Shown here: positions 54,270 through 62,230 of the stretch, piece after piece
Layout of the letters: each line of letters begins with the position of its first letter
Position numbering within the stretch: the stretch's first letter is position 1
Source of the DNA: Anaerolineae bacterium
GTDB taxonomy: Bacteria; Chloroflexota; Anaerolineae; Caldilineales; Caldilineaceae
Assembly: GCA_030432295.1 (NCBI GenBank)
Contig: JAUIHI010000013.1
Span: 62,001-126,000 of the forward strand
DNA length: 64,000 bases
Direction: 5' to 3'
Made by a program: the position numbers and the translations under genes
Notes under the pieces: model-generated
What the model saw: the letters and a program-made list of their open reading frames with translations, nothing else
What the model was told of the DNA's origin: nothing
Database searches by the model: none

Positions 54270-54954
54270 CTGTCTTCTCTGTGAACTGGTAGCCAATGCC
54301 GTAGACGGTCAGAAGGTATCGCGGGTTGGCCGGGTCGTCCTCGATTTTGCGGCGCAGATTCTTGACGTGGGCGTCGATGCTGCGGTCGTAGCCCCCGTCC
54401 GCCGGGCCGTGCAGCCGGTCGATCAGTTGGCTGCGGCTGAAGGTCTGGCCGGGGTGCTGGGCCAGGATCGCCAGCAGATTGAACTCGATGCGGGTGACGC
54501 GCAGACTCTCCCCGCGCAGGGTGACCCGGTTGCCGTTGAGATCGATCTCCAGCTCGCCCGCCCGGACGACGCCGGTCGTCTGCACTTCGCCTTGGGTGCG
54601 GCGCAGGACAGCCCGCACCCGGGCCACCAGCTCTCTGGGCGAGAAAGGCTTGACGATATAATCGTCCGCGCCCAGTTCCAGGCCGATCAGCCGGTCGGTC
54701 TCCTCGGCCCTGGCCGTGAGCATTATCACCGGCACGCTGGATTCCCGGCGCAGGGAACGGCAGACATCCAGCCCATCCATTCCCGGCAGGTTCAGGTCCA
54801 GGACGACCAGATCGGGTTTCTGCTGTCTGGCCGCGGCCAGGGCAGCGATGCCGTCGTGGGCAGGAAAGGTGCGAAAACCGCTCCGCTCCAGATAGTCTTT
54901 GGCCAGGCGGGTGATTTTGGGTTCGTCGTCTACGATAAGGATGAGTTCGTTCAT
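54262..54954 (-). CDS. OmpR/PhoB-family response regulator
   Basis: A 230-residue regulator: receiver with VDDEPKIT, phospho-acceptor D53 (VVLDLNLPGMDG), MLTARAEETDRL and KPFSPRELVARV, then a winged helix (RVTRIEFNLLAILAQHPGQT, RSIDAHVKNLRRKIED). It overlaps the kinase start by 8 nt. ATG 54954 is the natural receiver start, though no strong ribosome binding site is seen. Confidence 0.93.
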   Translation of the reverse strand: MNELILIVDDEPKITRLAKDYLERSGFRTFPAHDGIAALAAARQQKPDLVVLDLNLPGMDGLDVCRSLRRESSVPVIMLTARAEETDRLIGLELGADDYIVKPFSPRELVARVRAVLRRTQGEVQTTGVVRAGELEIDLNGNRVTLRGESLRVTRIEFNLLAILAQHPGQTFSRSQLIDRLHGPADGGYDRSIDAHVKNLRRKIEDDPANPRYLLTVYGIGYQFTEKTDE

Positions 54955-55274
54955 AGGAGTTGCGGGTTGTGAGTTGCGAATTGCGATAGTAGTGGGTGAT
55001 GCGGGATGGATGGGTGTTGTGTGGGACGGGTGAAACGTGAAACGTGAGATCGCTCGACGAACTCTCACGTTTCATCTCTTGACTCTCCTGCAAAAAGCCT
55101 CCTGGCCCACCGCGGAGACGCGGGGAACGCGGAGTTTCGCGGAGGTTTTCTCCTGAATTTCTCCGCGTTTCCTCTGCGTCCTCTGTGCCTCCGCGGTGAA
55201 ATTGACCTTTTTGCAGTGGAGTCATCTCTTCGGCTGGGCGTTGACTTGGATTCCAGTCAACGCCCAGCACTGCG
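54955..55274. other. Intergenic region with MITE-like element and hairpin
   Basis: No gene in 320 bases. A palindromic element at 55080-55224 has inverted ends TGACTCNNCTGCAAAAAG and is flanked by a 9-bp direct repeat TCATCTCTT (55072-55080 and 55222-55230). A hairpin with perfect 14-bp arms lies at 55233-55246/55255-55268, directly after the next gene's stop. A third inverted pair, GAAACGTGAGA/TCTCACGTTTC, lies near 55040-55072. Confidence 0.75.
55233..55268 (-). terminator. Hairpin after the 55275-55751 gene
   Basis: Stem GCTGGGCGTTGACT/AGTCAACGCCCAGC, 8-nt loop, beginning 6 nt after the stop codon. It lacks a T tract on the minus strand, so termination may be partial. Confidence 0.5.
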
Positions 55275-55751
55275 TTACTTTTCGTCAGCCGGCGGCTCTG
55301 GTGAATCAGCCGCTTTTGGTGTCTCTGCCGGAGTAACAGATTGGGCAGGTACGGGCTGTGCGGGCGGCGCTTGCTCTTCCGCCTGATGCCAGGCTCGGTG
55401 TGCTTCCCACATTCCGCGGTGGTGGGGCGAAAAGGCGTGTTCACCGCCGTTGCCGTTCCATTTCCGGTGCATCTTCCAGCGGGCAAAGCCGAAGAATTTG
55501 GCGATCACGGCCAGAAAGACGAGGAAGAAGCCGATGCGCAGCAGCCCCCCAAAGAAGCCGAAACCGCCGTGCATCCCCCCCATTCGGGAGAGCAGATAGG
55601 GGTTCATTGTGCCCCCTTCGCTGCCCGATACCAGCATTCCTGTGACCATTCCCGATGAGTAGCCCGAATTGTAGAGCAGGGAACCGATCCCAAAGAGTAT
55701 CACCAGGGCTAGGGCCGCCTTTGCCCAGCGGGGAATCTGTCGTTCGTTCAT
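55275..55751 (-). CDS. Small membrane protein, unknown function
   Basis: A 158-residue protein with two membrane helices (AALALVILFGIGSLLYNSGY; LLRIGFFLVFLAVIAKFFGF) separated by a Gly/Met-rich loop (MGGMHGGFGFFGG), then a His/Trp-rich stretch (MHRKWNGNGGEHAFSPHHRG, MWEAHRAWH) and a Pro/Ala/Glu tail. The His/Met clusters suggest metal binding, but this is inference. GAAAGGATGG precedes ATG 55751. It lies upstream of the OmpR-type two-component genes on the same strand and may be their sensory accessory. Confidence 0.6.
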   Translation of the reverse strand: MNERQIPRWAKAALALVILFGIGSLLYNSGYSSGMVTGMLVSGSEGGTMNPYLLSRMGGMHGGFGFFGGLLRIGFFLVFLAVIAKFFGFARWKMHRKWNGNGGEHAFSPHHRGMWEAHRAWHQAEEQAPPAQPVPAQSVTPAETPKAADSPEPPADEK

Positions 55752-56010
55752 TGTTGTGCCATCCTTTCACAGATGCAGAGTTGAGGTTCGTTATGCTGTC
55801 TTCCAGCAGGTACGCTGCGCTGCGTACGTCCTCAGTCTGCGCCCAACCTGTGAAAAGAATGTGAAGAAGTGTGGCAGAGGTGGTGAAATTCAGAAGACGG
55901 CTGACGACGGACCGCTGACCGCTGAAAAGTCTCAACACTCCCAGCGAGAAGCTGGCCGAACGGTGCTACACGCCGATATTTGGGGTCCGCTGTCTGCCGT
56001 CTGCGGTCGC
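55752..56010. other. Repeat-bearing spacer
   Basis: 259 bases without a gene. GACGGACCGCTGACC near 55906 and inverted relatives GGTCCGCTGTCTGCCGTC near 55984 form a loose palindrome of the type seen between other convergent genes. Confidence 0.45.
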
Positions 56011-56376
56011 TCACATTTTCTCCAATTGTGCCTTTTGTGCCTTCGTCAGCCCCTTCACCACCAGATCATACGAGGCGTCGATCATCTCCTCCACTTCGTC
56101 CTCCGGCACTTCCCCATCCAGCAGAATCGTATTCCAGTGTTTTTTGTTCATGTGATAGCCGGGCGTGACTGCCGCGTAGGTTCCCCGCAGCAGCAGGGCC
56201 AGGTTGGGGTCACATTTCAGGCTGATGGAGAGGGGGGTGTCCCGCCAGGCGACGAGTGCGAACATTTTACCCAGCACTTTGAAGACGAGGGCTTCCGGGC
56301 CGAAGGGGAGTTCTTCGCTCGTGCCTGGCTTGGCGAGGAGATAGGCGCGCAGGGGTTCGAGTTGGGTGATGGACAT
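56011..56376 (-). CDS. MmcQ/YjbR-family DNA-binding protein
   Basis: A 121-residue protein with the YjbR fold signature: LPFGPEALVFKVLGKMFALV, SLKCDP, GYHMNKKHWNTILLDG and the C-terminal helix pair (EEMIDASYDLVVKGLTKAQK). Family members bind DNA in vitro by a two-hybrid winged-like fold; the biological role is not established. Single-gene unit. Confidence 0.9.
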   Translation of the reverse strand: MSITQLEPLRAYLLAKPGTSEELPFGPEALVFKVLGKMFALVAWRDTPLSISLKCDPNLALLLRGTYAAVTPGYHMNKKHWNTILLDGEVPEDEVEEMIDASYDLVVKGLTKAQKAQLEKM

Positions 56377-56719
56377 GGGAATTGGCTCGCTTGAACATTT
56401 GCAATAATCGTATTTGGCAAATCTGCCTATAGTATACCAGTTTTCGGGGCTGATACTGCAACGCCCCGGCCAGCTTCAACACTGGATGATTTGAGTATGC
56501 TCAGCGCAAGAGGAATCAGGCGAAATCGCTTCTGCTGCCCATTTTGCCAGGCGGCGGCGAGTCGTGAATCGTTCCCAGACTGTAGTAAGATGGGAGAGCA
56601 GGTGGAATTGTCATCTCTGATTCTATGGGCAAGACAATTCCTCGCCAGCGTCTGCAACGGAGCATCAGATCAGTTGCTCTGGATGGCGCTCCCTACCTTA
56701 TGTCACTTTGGAGAAATCG
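56377..56719. other. Upstream region of the sensor kinase gene, with candidate operator
   Basis: 343 bases with no gene. Perfect inverted 9-mers GGAATTGTC (56604-56612) and GACAATTCC (56633-56641), centres 29 bp apart, are a candidate regulator site about 80-110 bp before the kinase start. No strong promoter pair is apparent. Confidence 0.45.
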
Positions 56720-58330
56720 ATGCAGCGTTTCGGAAAAAAATTTTACGATCTCATCCTTTCTGTACCGGTTAACTACAAAATTGCAGGCATTATGCTGCTT
56801 TCGGTTTTGATTCTTGGCCTTTCGCTGAACTACTGGGTCACCTCCGGGCTGGCGGACTGGCTCTCGTATTTGCTGACCGATGTGCGTGTACAAGCCGCCA
56901 TGGCCGCCGGACGCCGCAGCGTGACTGTAGTCACTATCCTGTCCGCGGCAGGCTCCATTCTGTTGGCCACCCTTTTGACCCACGTCTTGACTCAACCCCT
57001 GCTCGAACTGCGCAAGATGGCGATTCAGGTGGCGAATGGCGACCTGAATGCCCGTGCCCCCGTCTATTCCAAAGACGAAATCGGCGATGTGGCGACAGCC
57101 ATCAACACTATGACCGATCATCTGGTACAGGCCCAAAACGACCTGATCCGCACCAACCGGCGCCTGACGGCTATCAATCGGGTCATCCAAGCCGCAGACC
57201 GGGAGCAAGAGATCCACGACGTGCTATATGTCATCCTGTGCACAGTGTTGGACGTACTCAACCTGGAGATGGGCTGGGTCTATCTGCGGGACCCAGAGCA
57301 CGATCTTTACCATTTGGCCACTTGGCACAACGTGCCGCCGGACCTGGGCGCGCATTTGCTGCATGCGCCGGAGCAAGAGACCTGCCGTTGTCAGAAAATG
57401 CTGTTGTCCGGTGAGCTGGCCGCCTCCGAAGTCAAGTTCTGCGCCTGTGGACGTCTGGAGGCTTACTTGCCTCTAACCCAGCGGGCCAGCCATCTTACCC
57501 TGCCCATTTTGGCGGGCGAACAGCGGCTGGGCGTGGTCAATCTGCTCTGCGCCCACGACCGCACCCTGTCCAACGATGACCTCGATCTGCTCGCCGCCAT
57601 CAGCACCCAAATTTCTGAAGTGGTATCCAATGCCTGGCTGCGGCTAAAGTTGACCGAAAAGGAGCAGGCCCGCCAATATCTGCTCGAATCCCTGGTGGAT
57701 GCCCAGGAAGAAGAGCGGGGGCGTCTGGCCCGCGAACTCCACGACGGGGCCGGGCAGATGCTCACCAGTCTATTGGTACGCCTCAAAGTGCTGGAAAATC
57801 AGGCCGACACTCCGCCGGTGAAACAGGGCCTCTCGTCCACCCTGGATATGGTGTCCAACACTATCGAACAGATGCGCAACCTCTCCTACCGTCTGCGCCC
57901 TGCCGCTCTGGAAGAGTTCGGCCTGGCCGTTGTCCTGCGCACGCTGGTCGCAGAGACTCTGGAAGAGTCGGGCATTGCTACCCGTTGCCATGTGGACTTG
58001 GGGAATCTCGTTTTGCCCCACGGCGTCGAGGTCACTCTCTATCGCATCGCTCAGGAAGCGCTGACCAATGTCATCCGCCATGCCGGGGCGAAAAATGTAG
58101 TCGTCGAACTTACCCGGAGAAATGGGGGGATCACCTTGCAGATCCGGGATGATGGATGTGGCTTTCACCCGCGCCCCTTGCCCGATCGAAAAGGCGAGCG
58201 CCACTTGGGTCTCATCAGTATGACTGAGCGGGCTGAGATGGTCAACGGTAGCCTGCGTGTGGATAGTGCACCGGGCCAGGGCACAACCATTCATATCTAT
58301 ATTCCAATTCAGGAAAGTGTACCCACATAA
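56720..58330 (+). CDS. NarX/NreB-type sensor histidine kinase with Cys-rich GAF domain
   Basis: A 536-residue kinase; ATG 56720 follows GGAG by 6 nt. Two membrane helices (about 18-38 and 72-94) flank a short periplasmic loop of about 30 residues; HAMP covers about 95-145. A GAF domain at about 160-310 carries four cysteines in two pairs, C222-x-C224 and C241-x-C243 (TCRCQ, FCACG), suitable for an Fe-S cluster, heme or zinc and so for redox sensing. HisKA_3 has H341 (ARELHDGAGQ), then HATPase (IAQEALTNVIRHA, DDGCGFHP, GLISMTERAEM). It overlaps the response regulator as TAATG and lies just upstream of the dehalogenase operon. Confidence 0.9.
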   Translation: MQRFGKKFYDLILSVPVNYKIAGIMLLSVLILGLSLNYWVTSGLADWLSYLLTDVRVQAAMAAGRRSVTVVTILSAAGSILLATLLTHVLTQPLLELRKMAIQVANGDLNARAPVYSKDEIGDVATAINTMTDHLVQAQNDLIRTNRRLTAINRVIQAADREQEIHDVLYVILCTVLDVLNLEMGWVYLRDPEHDLYHLATWHNVPPDLGAHLLHAPEQETCRCQKMLLSGELAASEVKFCACGRLEAYLPLTQRASHLTLPILAGEQRLGVVNLLCAHDRTLSNDDLDLLAAISTQISEVVSNAWLRLKLTEKEQARQYLLESLVDAQEEERGRLARELHDGAGQMLTSLLVRLKVLENQADTPPVKQGLSSTLDMVSNTIEQMRNLSYRLRPAALEEFGLAVVLRTLVAETLEESGIATRCHVDLGNLVLPHGVEVTLYRIAQEALTNVIRHAGAKNVVVELTRRNGGITLQIRDDGCGFHPRPLPDRKGERHLGLISMTERAEMVNGSLRVDSAPGQGTTIHIYIPIQESVPT

Positions 58331-59016
58331 TGAACTCACCGATAGATTCCTCGACATCCCCCGTGCGCATTTTGCTGGTGGACGATCACGAAGTGCTGCG
58401 TGACGGGCTGCGGGCTTTATTGGAGCATGAAAGCGATCTGCGGATTGTAGGCGAGGCAGGAACCGGTGCCCAGGCCATTGCCTTGACGAACTCTCTGAGG
58501 CCGGATCTGATTGTCCTCGATCTGGGCCTGCCCGACATCAGCGGCCTGGAGGTGATCCGAGCCATTCGCCAGCACAATACCAGCGTTCGTATCGTCGTTC
58601 TTTCCATGCACGGTCGGCGGGAGTATGTGGTGCCAGCCATCGAAGCTGGTTGCGATGGCTACGTGCCCAAGTCCGCCACCCACACCAGCCTGCTCCAGGC
58701 CATTCGTTCTGTCCTCGCTGGCGAAGGTTATTTGCACCCCACCGCGGCCAAAGCATTGATGGGATCCATCCAGGATACGCAATCAGAATCCGCCCAGTTC
58801 GAAGCTCTCTCCGAACGGGAGCAGGATGTGATCCGGCTCACAGCCCAGGGATTTACCAGCCGGGAGATCGGCGAGAAATTGGATATCAGCTCCAAAACAG
58901 TGGAAACCTACCGTCAGCGGGCCACAGAAAAATTGCAGATCGAGAACCGTTCCGGCCTGGTCAAGTTTGCCGTGCGTGCTGGGCTGTTGGACGATTTCAA
59001 GAGCAGCGAGGAGTAG
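58330..59016 (+). CDS. NarL/LuxR-family response regulator
   Basis: A 228-residue regulator. The receiver has LLVDDHEVLRDGLRALL, phospho-acceptor D64 (VLDLGLPDISG) and CDGYVPKSATHTSLLQAI; the C-terminal LuxR helix-turn-helix reads LSEREQDVIRLTAQGFTSRE, IGEKLDISSKTVETYRQR. The start overlaps the kinase stop by one base (TAATG). It probably controls the rdhA operon that begins 256 bp downstream in the same direction. Confidence 0.94.
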   Translation: MNSPIDSSTSPVRILLVDDHEVLRDGLRALLEHESDLRIVGEAGTGAQAIALTNSLRPDLIVLDLGLPDISGLEVIRAIRQHNTSVRIVVLSMHGRREYVVPAIEAGCDGYVPKSATHTSLLQAIRSVLAGEGYLHPTAAKALMGSIQDTQSESAQFEALSEREQDVIRLTAQGFTSREIGEKLDISSKTVETYRQRATEKLQIENRSGLVKFAVRAGLLDDFKSSEE

Positions 59017-59100
59017 GAGGTTGGGAAGGAGGTTGGGAAGGAGGTTGGGAAGGGGGTTGGGAAGGGGGCTGGGAAGGGGCCTGGGATTGGGATCGGGAGC
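59017..59100 (+). repeat. 12-bp tandem repeats, G-quadruplex-prone
   Basis: Six units of GAGGTTGGGAAG and variants start at the base after the response regulator stop; later units drift to GGGGNTGGGAAG, giving many GGG runs spaced by 2 nt. This satisfies the G3+N1-7 quadruplex pattern on the plus strand, in the spacer before rdhA. Confidence 0.9.
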
Positions 59101-59182
59101 ATTTCAACCCAGCCCCTGATCTCCGTCGGGAAAATTCCCACAAAAAAGCAGGGATTTCCTGCTACACCGCTATGTCTGCCAA

Positions 59183-59191
59183 TGCTAGAAT
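59183..59191 (+). promoter_or_regulatory. Candidate extended -10 promoter of rdhA
   Basis: TGCTAGAAT matches an extended -10 (TGnTANAAT) about 80 nt before the rdhA start. No good -35 lies at the right distance, as expected for an activator-dependent promoter. Two ACGATCAAT direct repeats lie just downstream (59239-59259). Confidence 0.4.
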
Positions 59192-59272
59192 GGTCACAAA
59201 GTTCGAACATTTTGGCCTATTCATTTTCATGTTCATCCACGATCAATCTAACGATCAATTCAAGGAGCCATG

Positions 59273-60670
59273 ATGGCAGACAAACGTAATCTTAAGCTAG
59301 GTCGCCGGGATTTCTTACGGGTGGCTGGTTTGGGTGCCGGCGCAGCGGCTGTCGCTACGATAGCAAAACCAACCACAGTTAAGGCTGGATCGCAAGGTGC
59401 CAAGTTCACAGACCCGGCAGGGCGCGTCAATCGCCCCTGGTGGGTACGCACAGTGGATCAGCCCACCACTGAGATCGACTGGAATGTGATGCAGCGCTAC
59501 AATGAACGCATGGGAACCGTGCGTGGCCCCGGCATGGCAGGCTATGTGGGCCAAGAGGAAGTGGATCGCCTGGAAGCGGCCGCTGCGAAAAATGAACTGC
59601 AACGCATGATCGACAATGTAGACGGCTATACCCTCAAAGACCAGGCGTTGGCCGAGGCCCATGTGGCCTTGGGCTGGAGCTTCCTGGGACCGCAGAAGGC
59701 ACCTACGCCAGAAGAGCGGGGCATGCCTAAATGGACAGGAACCCCGGAAGAAGCGTCCAAGATCATCCGGGCCGCCATGCGCCACTTTGGTGCGGCCACG
59801 GTGGGTTTCATTGAACTGGACGAAAACACCCGCAAGCTGATCTACGCGGTTGATCCCGATGGCAAAGACATGATCTTTACCGATGATGCAGTCGCCACAG
59901 AGACTGACGACGCTCGCTATATCCCCAATTCGTGCAAGTATGTCATTTCTTACACGGTGCAGATGTCCCAAGAAACCATGCGCCGTTGCCCCACTCCCTT
60001 GGCCCAGCAGACCACTCAGTTGGCCTACAAGCGTGGTCAGGATATCCAGGCATCGACCCAGGAATTTGTCCGCGGTCTTGGCTATCAATGTTTGGGTGAA
60101 TCCAGCACGAACGCGTTGGCCATTTCCCCGGCCTTGGCCGTCCTGGCCGGTCTGGGTGAGATGTCCCGACTCAATCGGTTGATCACACCCGAATTTGGGC
60201 CAATGGTGCGTGTCTTCCACCTCCTGATCGATCTGCCCGTGGCGGTGGACAAGCCCATCGATGCCGGCATCATGGAATTTTGCAAGCGCTGCAAGAAGTG
60301 CGCCGAGGCTTGCCCCTCGGAATCCTTGAGCTTTGAGACCGAACCGACCTGGGAGACCCAAGGCGGTTGGAACAATCCGGGCCACAAAGCCTACTTCGAG
60401 AATGCGGTTACCTGTCGGGCCTACTGGCGAGAAGTGGCGGGCACAAACTGTGGCATTTGCTTTGCCGTTTGTCCCTTCGCCAAGAAGGACAAAGCCTGGG
60501 TCCACGAGTGGGTCAAGGCCAGCGGGTCTATGGTTCCCGCGTTGGATAGCTTCTTCCGCACCATGGATGACGCTTTCGGCTACGGTGTGCAGGCCAGCGC
60601 CGAAGAATGGTGGGGCCTGGATCTGCCTGAATTCGGTATCGACACCACAATGTCTGTAAGAGAGGGTTAA
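59273..60670 (+). CDS. rdhA: Reductive dehalogenase catalytic subunit (RdhA-like), Tat-exported
   Basis: A 465-residue protein; ATG 59273 follows AAGGAG by 5 nt (an ATG also at 59270). Tat signal LGRRDFLRVAGLGAGAAAVA. The corrinoid-binding core has YIPNSCKYVISYTVQMSQET, LGYQCLGESSTNALAISPAL, AGLGEMSRLNRLITPEFGP. Candidate active-site residues are Y252, N280 and R313; the N-to-R spacing of 33 matches PceA of Sulfurospirillum (from memory). Two 4Fe-4S motifs: C337-x2-C340-x2-C343-x3-C347-P, and C381-x11-C393-x2-C396-x3-C400-P. It would cleave C-halogen bonds on the outer membrane face with B12 and electrons from RdhC. Epoxyqueuosine reductase (QueG) is a relative but lacks a Tat signal and an anchor gene. 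Confidence 0.9.
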   Translation: MADKRNLKLGRRDFLRVAGLGAGAAAVATIAKPTTVKAGSQGAKFTDPAGRVNRPWWVRTVDQPTTEIDWNVMQRYNERMGTVRGPGMAGYVGQEEVDRLEAAAAKNELQRMIDNVDGYTLKDQALAEAHVALGWSFLGPQKAPTPEERGMPKWTGTPEEASKIIRAAMRHFGAATVGFIELDENTRKLIYAVDPDGKDMIFTDDAVATETDDARYIPNSCKYVISYTVQMSQETMRRCPTPLAQQTTQLAYKRGQDIQASTQEFVRGLGYQCLGESSTNALAISPALAVLAGLGEMSRLNRLITPEFGPMVRVFHLLIDLPVAVDKPIDAGIMEFCKRCKKCAEACPSESLSFETEPTWETQGGWNNPGHKAYFENAVTCRAYWREVAGTNCGICFAVCPFAKKDKAWVHEWVKASGSMVPALDSFFRTMDDAFGYGVQASAEEWWGLDLPEFGIDTTMSVREG

Positions 60671-60672
60671 TT

Positions 60673-60885
60673 ATGTCTGACAAAATGACCATTGCTATCC
60701 GTAAGCGCTCGTGGATCGAATGGAGCGGTTGGGCCATCTGGTTCGTTGGGATTCTCCTCATTGTCCAAAATGCCATTGGCAGTGCACAGGAATTGGAACC
60801 CCGTGCCGCCCTGATCCTCTGGGTCAGTCTGGCCGTCTGGCTGCTGGCTGGACTTGTCGTCTGGTTTGTCCGCAAGGACCGTTGA
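60673..60885 (+). CDS. rdhB: RdhB-like small membrane anchor
   Basis: A 70-residue protein starting 2 nt after the rdhA stop, with two membrane helices (WSGWAIWFVGILLIVQNAIG; LILWVSLAVWLLAGLVVWFV) and charged ends (MSDKMTIAIRKRSW; VRKDR). Classical RdhB anchors are about 90 residues with three helices, so this is a shortened form, identified mainly by position and topology. It would hold RdhA at the outer membrane surface. A terminator-like hairpin follows at 60898-60934. Confidence 0.75.
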   Translation: MSDKMTIAIRKRSWIEWSGWAIWFVGILLIVQNAIGSAQELEPRAALILWVSLAVWLLAGLVVWFVRKDR

Positions 60886-60897
60886 TTTGCCAACTGG

Positions 60898-60934
60898 GAC
60901 GGGAGGGGAGCATATCCTCTCCCGTCTCTATTTT
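60898..60934 (+). terminator. Hairpin and U-rich tract between rdhB and rdhC
   Basis: Stem GACGGGAGGGGA (60898-60909) and TCCTCTCCCGTC (60915-60926), 10-11 of 12 paired, loop of 5, followed by TCTATTTT. It would end or attenuate the rdhAB transcript and lower rdhC/apbE expression. Confidence 0.7.
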
Positions 60935-60976
60935 GCTCAATTGTTCACCATAAAATCAGGTGTAATAAATTTTCGC

Positions 60977-62230
60977 ATGTCATCTACTTCTCGTTTACCT
61001 ATTTCGCTTGAAGAACCTGTAGACAGCCGAAGAAGCGCCAATGCAATCGCTCATAAACGTCAGAATCGGCGCGAGCGGCTGCTTCTGCTTTTGGCTGCTG
61101 GCGCTGTTGTGCTGGCCTGGTTCTACGGCTATTTCACCAGTGGCGCGGACGTTGCGCCTCTGGTCCCCCAGGTGCTGCCCGATGTCGCATCGGTGACAAT
61201 GCAGGGAGACATCTTTGTAGGCAGCGACGCAGACGGTCAGGTCATCGGCTATGCGGCTACGGCCACATCCCCAGGCTATGGCGGCCCCATCGACGTGCTG
61301 GTTGGGGTTGATCCAACCGGCGAAGTGCTGGGGGTCGAAATCGTGACGCAACGGGAGTCGCCCGGCTTTTTCCGCTTGGTGACGAGCAGCGATCTGGTCT
61401 CTGAATATACCGGGCGCGCCATAACCGACCCCCTGCGTCTGGGCGACGATCTGGACGCTGTGACCGGAGCCACAGTCAGCGCGGAAGGGGTGTCGAATGC
61501 CGTGCGGGCCGCAGTACGCACAGTGGCCGCCTCGGCCCTGGACACCACCCTGCCCCCGGAGTCCACCCCCATCAAATTTGGCGCACCGGAGATTGTGCTG
61601 ATCCTGCTCTTTGCCGCTGGCTATGTGGGCCACCGGGTGCGCAAGCCAGCGCTCAAGAAGCGCATCCGCTGGGGAACACTGCTGGGTGGGCTGATCTTCC
61701 TCGGCTTTATCTACACCGCGCCGCTGACCATCACGATGATCGCCTCGTTGTTGAGTGGCTATTGGCCCGACTGGCATTCCAACCTCTACTGGTATCTGCT
61801 CATCAGCGGCATCCTTTTTGTCACCACAGTGGAAGCTAAGAACCCCTATTGCTCCTGGTTCTGCCCTTTCGGGGCCTTTCAGGAGTGCATGGCCGCGGTC
61901 TCTGGGGTCAAAGCCTATCGGCCCCGCAACTTGGGCGATGCGCTCAAATGGGTGCAGCGGGGGCTGGCCTTCACAGCAATTATCTTGGGGCTGGCCTTGC
62001 GTCGTCCGGGCGTGGCAGGCTACGAACCCTTTGCCACCCTGTTTGACCTGCGGGGTAATCTCATCCAATGGGCGCTGCTGATTATCGTCGTTCTGGCCAG
62101 TCTGGTGATGTATCGTCCTTTCTGCAACTATCTCTGCCCGATGGACCCGGTGATCGATGTCATCGCGGCTACCCGACGCTGGATCAAGGAGACGTGGACA
62201 ACGTGGCGCGCAAACCCAACGATCAACTAA
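60977..62230 (+). CDS. rdhC: RdhC/NosR/NapH-like flavin- and Fe-S-binding membrane protein
   Basis: A 417-residue protein from ATG 60977 (no good ribosome binding site). After a first helix (LLLLLAAGAVVLAWFYGYF) an extracytoplasmic FMN-binding domain (about 75-195) ends in DAVTGATVSAEGV: T163-G-A-T166, the [S/T]GAT motif whose last Thr is flavinylated by ApbE. Five further helices carry two C-x3-CP motifs, C292-SWF-C296-P and C383-NYL-C387-P, the NapH/NosR/RdhC pattern. PceC of Desulfitobacterium-type clusters is the model: it carries covalent FMN and is thought to pass electrons from the quinol pool to RdhA. It overlaps the next gene by 28 nt. Confidence 0.87.
   Translation: MSSTSRLPISLEEPVDSRRSANAIAHKRQNRRERLLLLLAAGAVVLAWFYGYFTSGADVAPLVPQVLPDVASVTMQGDIFVGSDADGQVIGYAATATSPGYGGPIDVLVGVDPTGEVLGVEIVTQRESPGFFRLVTSSDLVSEYTGRAITDPLRLGDDLDAVTGATVSAEGVSNAVRAAVRTVAASALDTTLPPESTPIKFGAPEIVLILLFAAGYVGHRVRKPALKKRIRWGTLLGGLIFLGFIYTAPLTITMIASLLSGYWPDWHSNLYWYLLISGILFVTTVEAKNPYCSWFCPFGAFQECMAAVSGVKAYRPRNLGDALKWVQRGLAFTAIILGLALRRPGVAGYEPFATLFDLRGNLIQWALLIIVVLASLVMYRPFCNYLCPMDPVIDVIAATRRWIKETWTTWRANPTIN

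Noticed and set aside
59017-59100. 12-bp repeats considered as part of the response regulator coding region
   Set aside because: They begin at the base after the TAG stop, and the LuxR domain is already complete.
59273-60670. Epoxyqueuosine reductase (QueG) as an alternative to RdhA
   Set aside because: The Tat signal, adjacent membrane anchor and RdhC/ApbE neighbours, and the C-terminal position of both Fe-S motifs, fit RdhA better.
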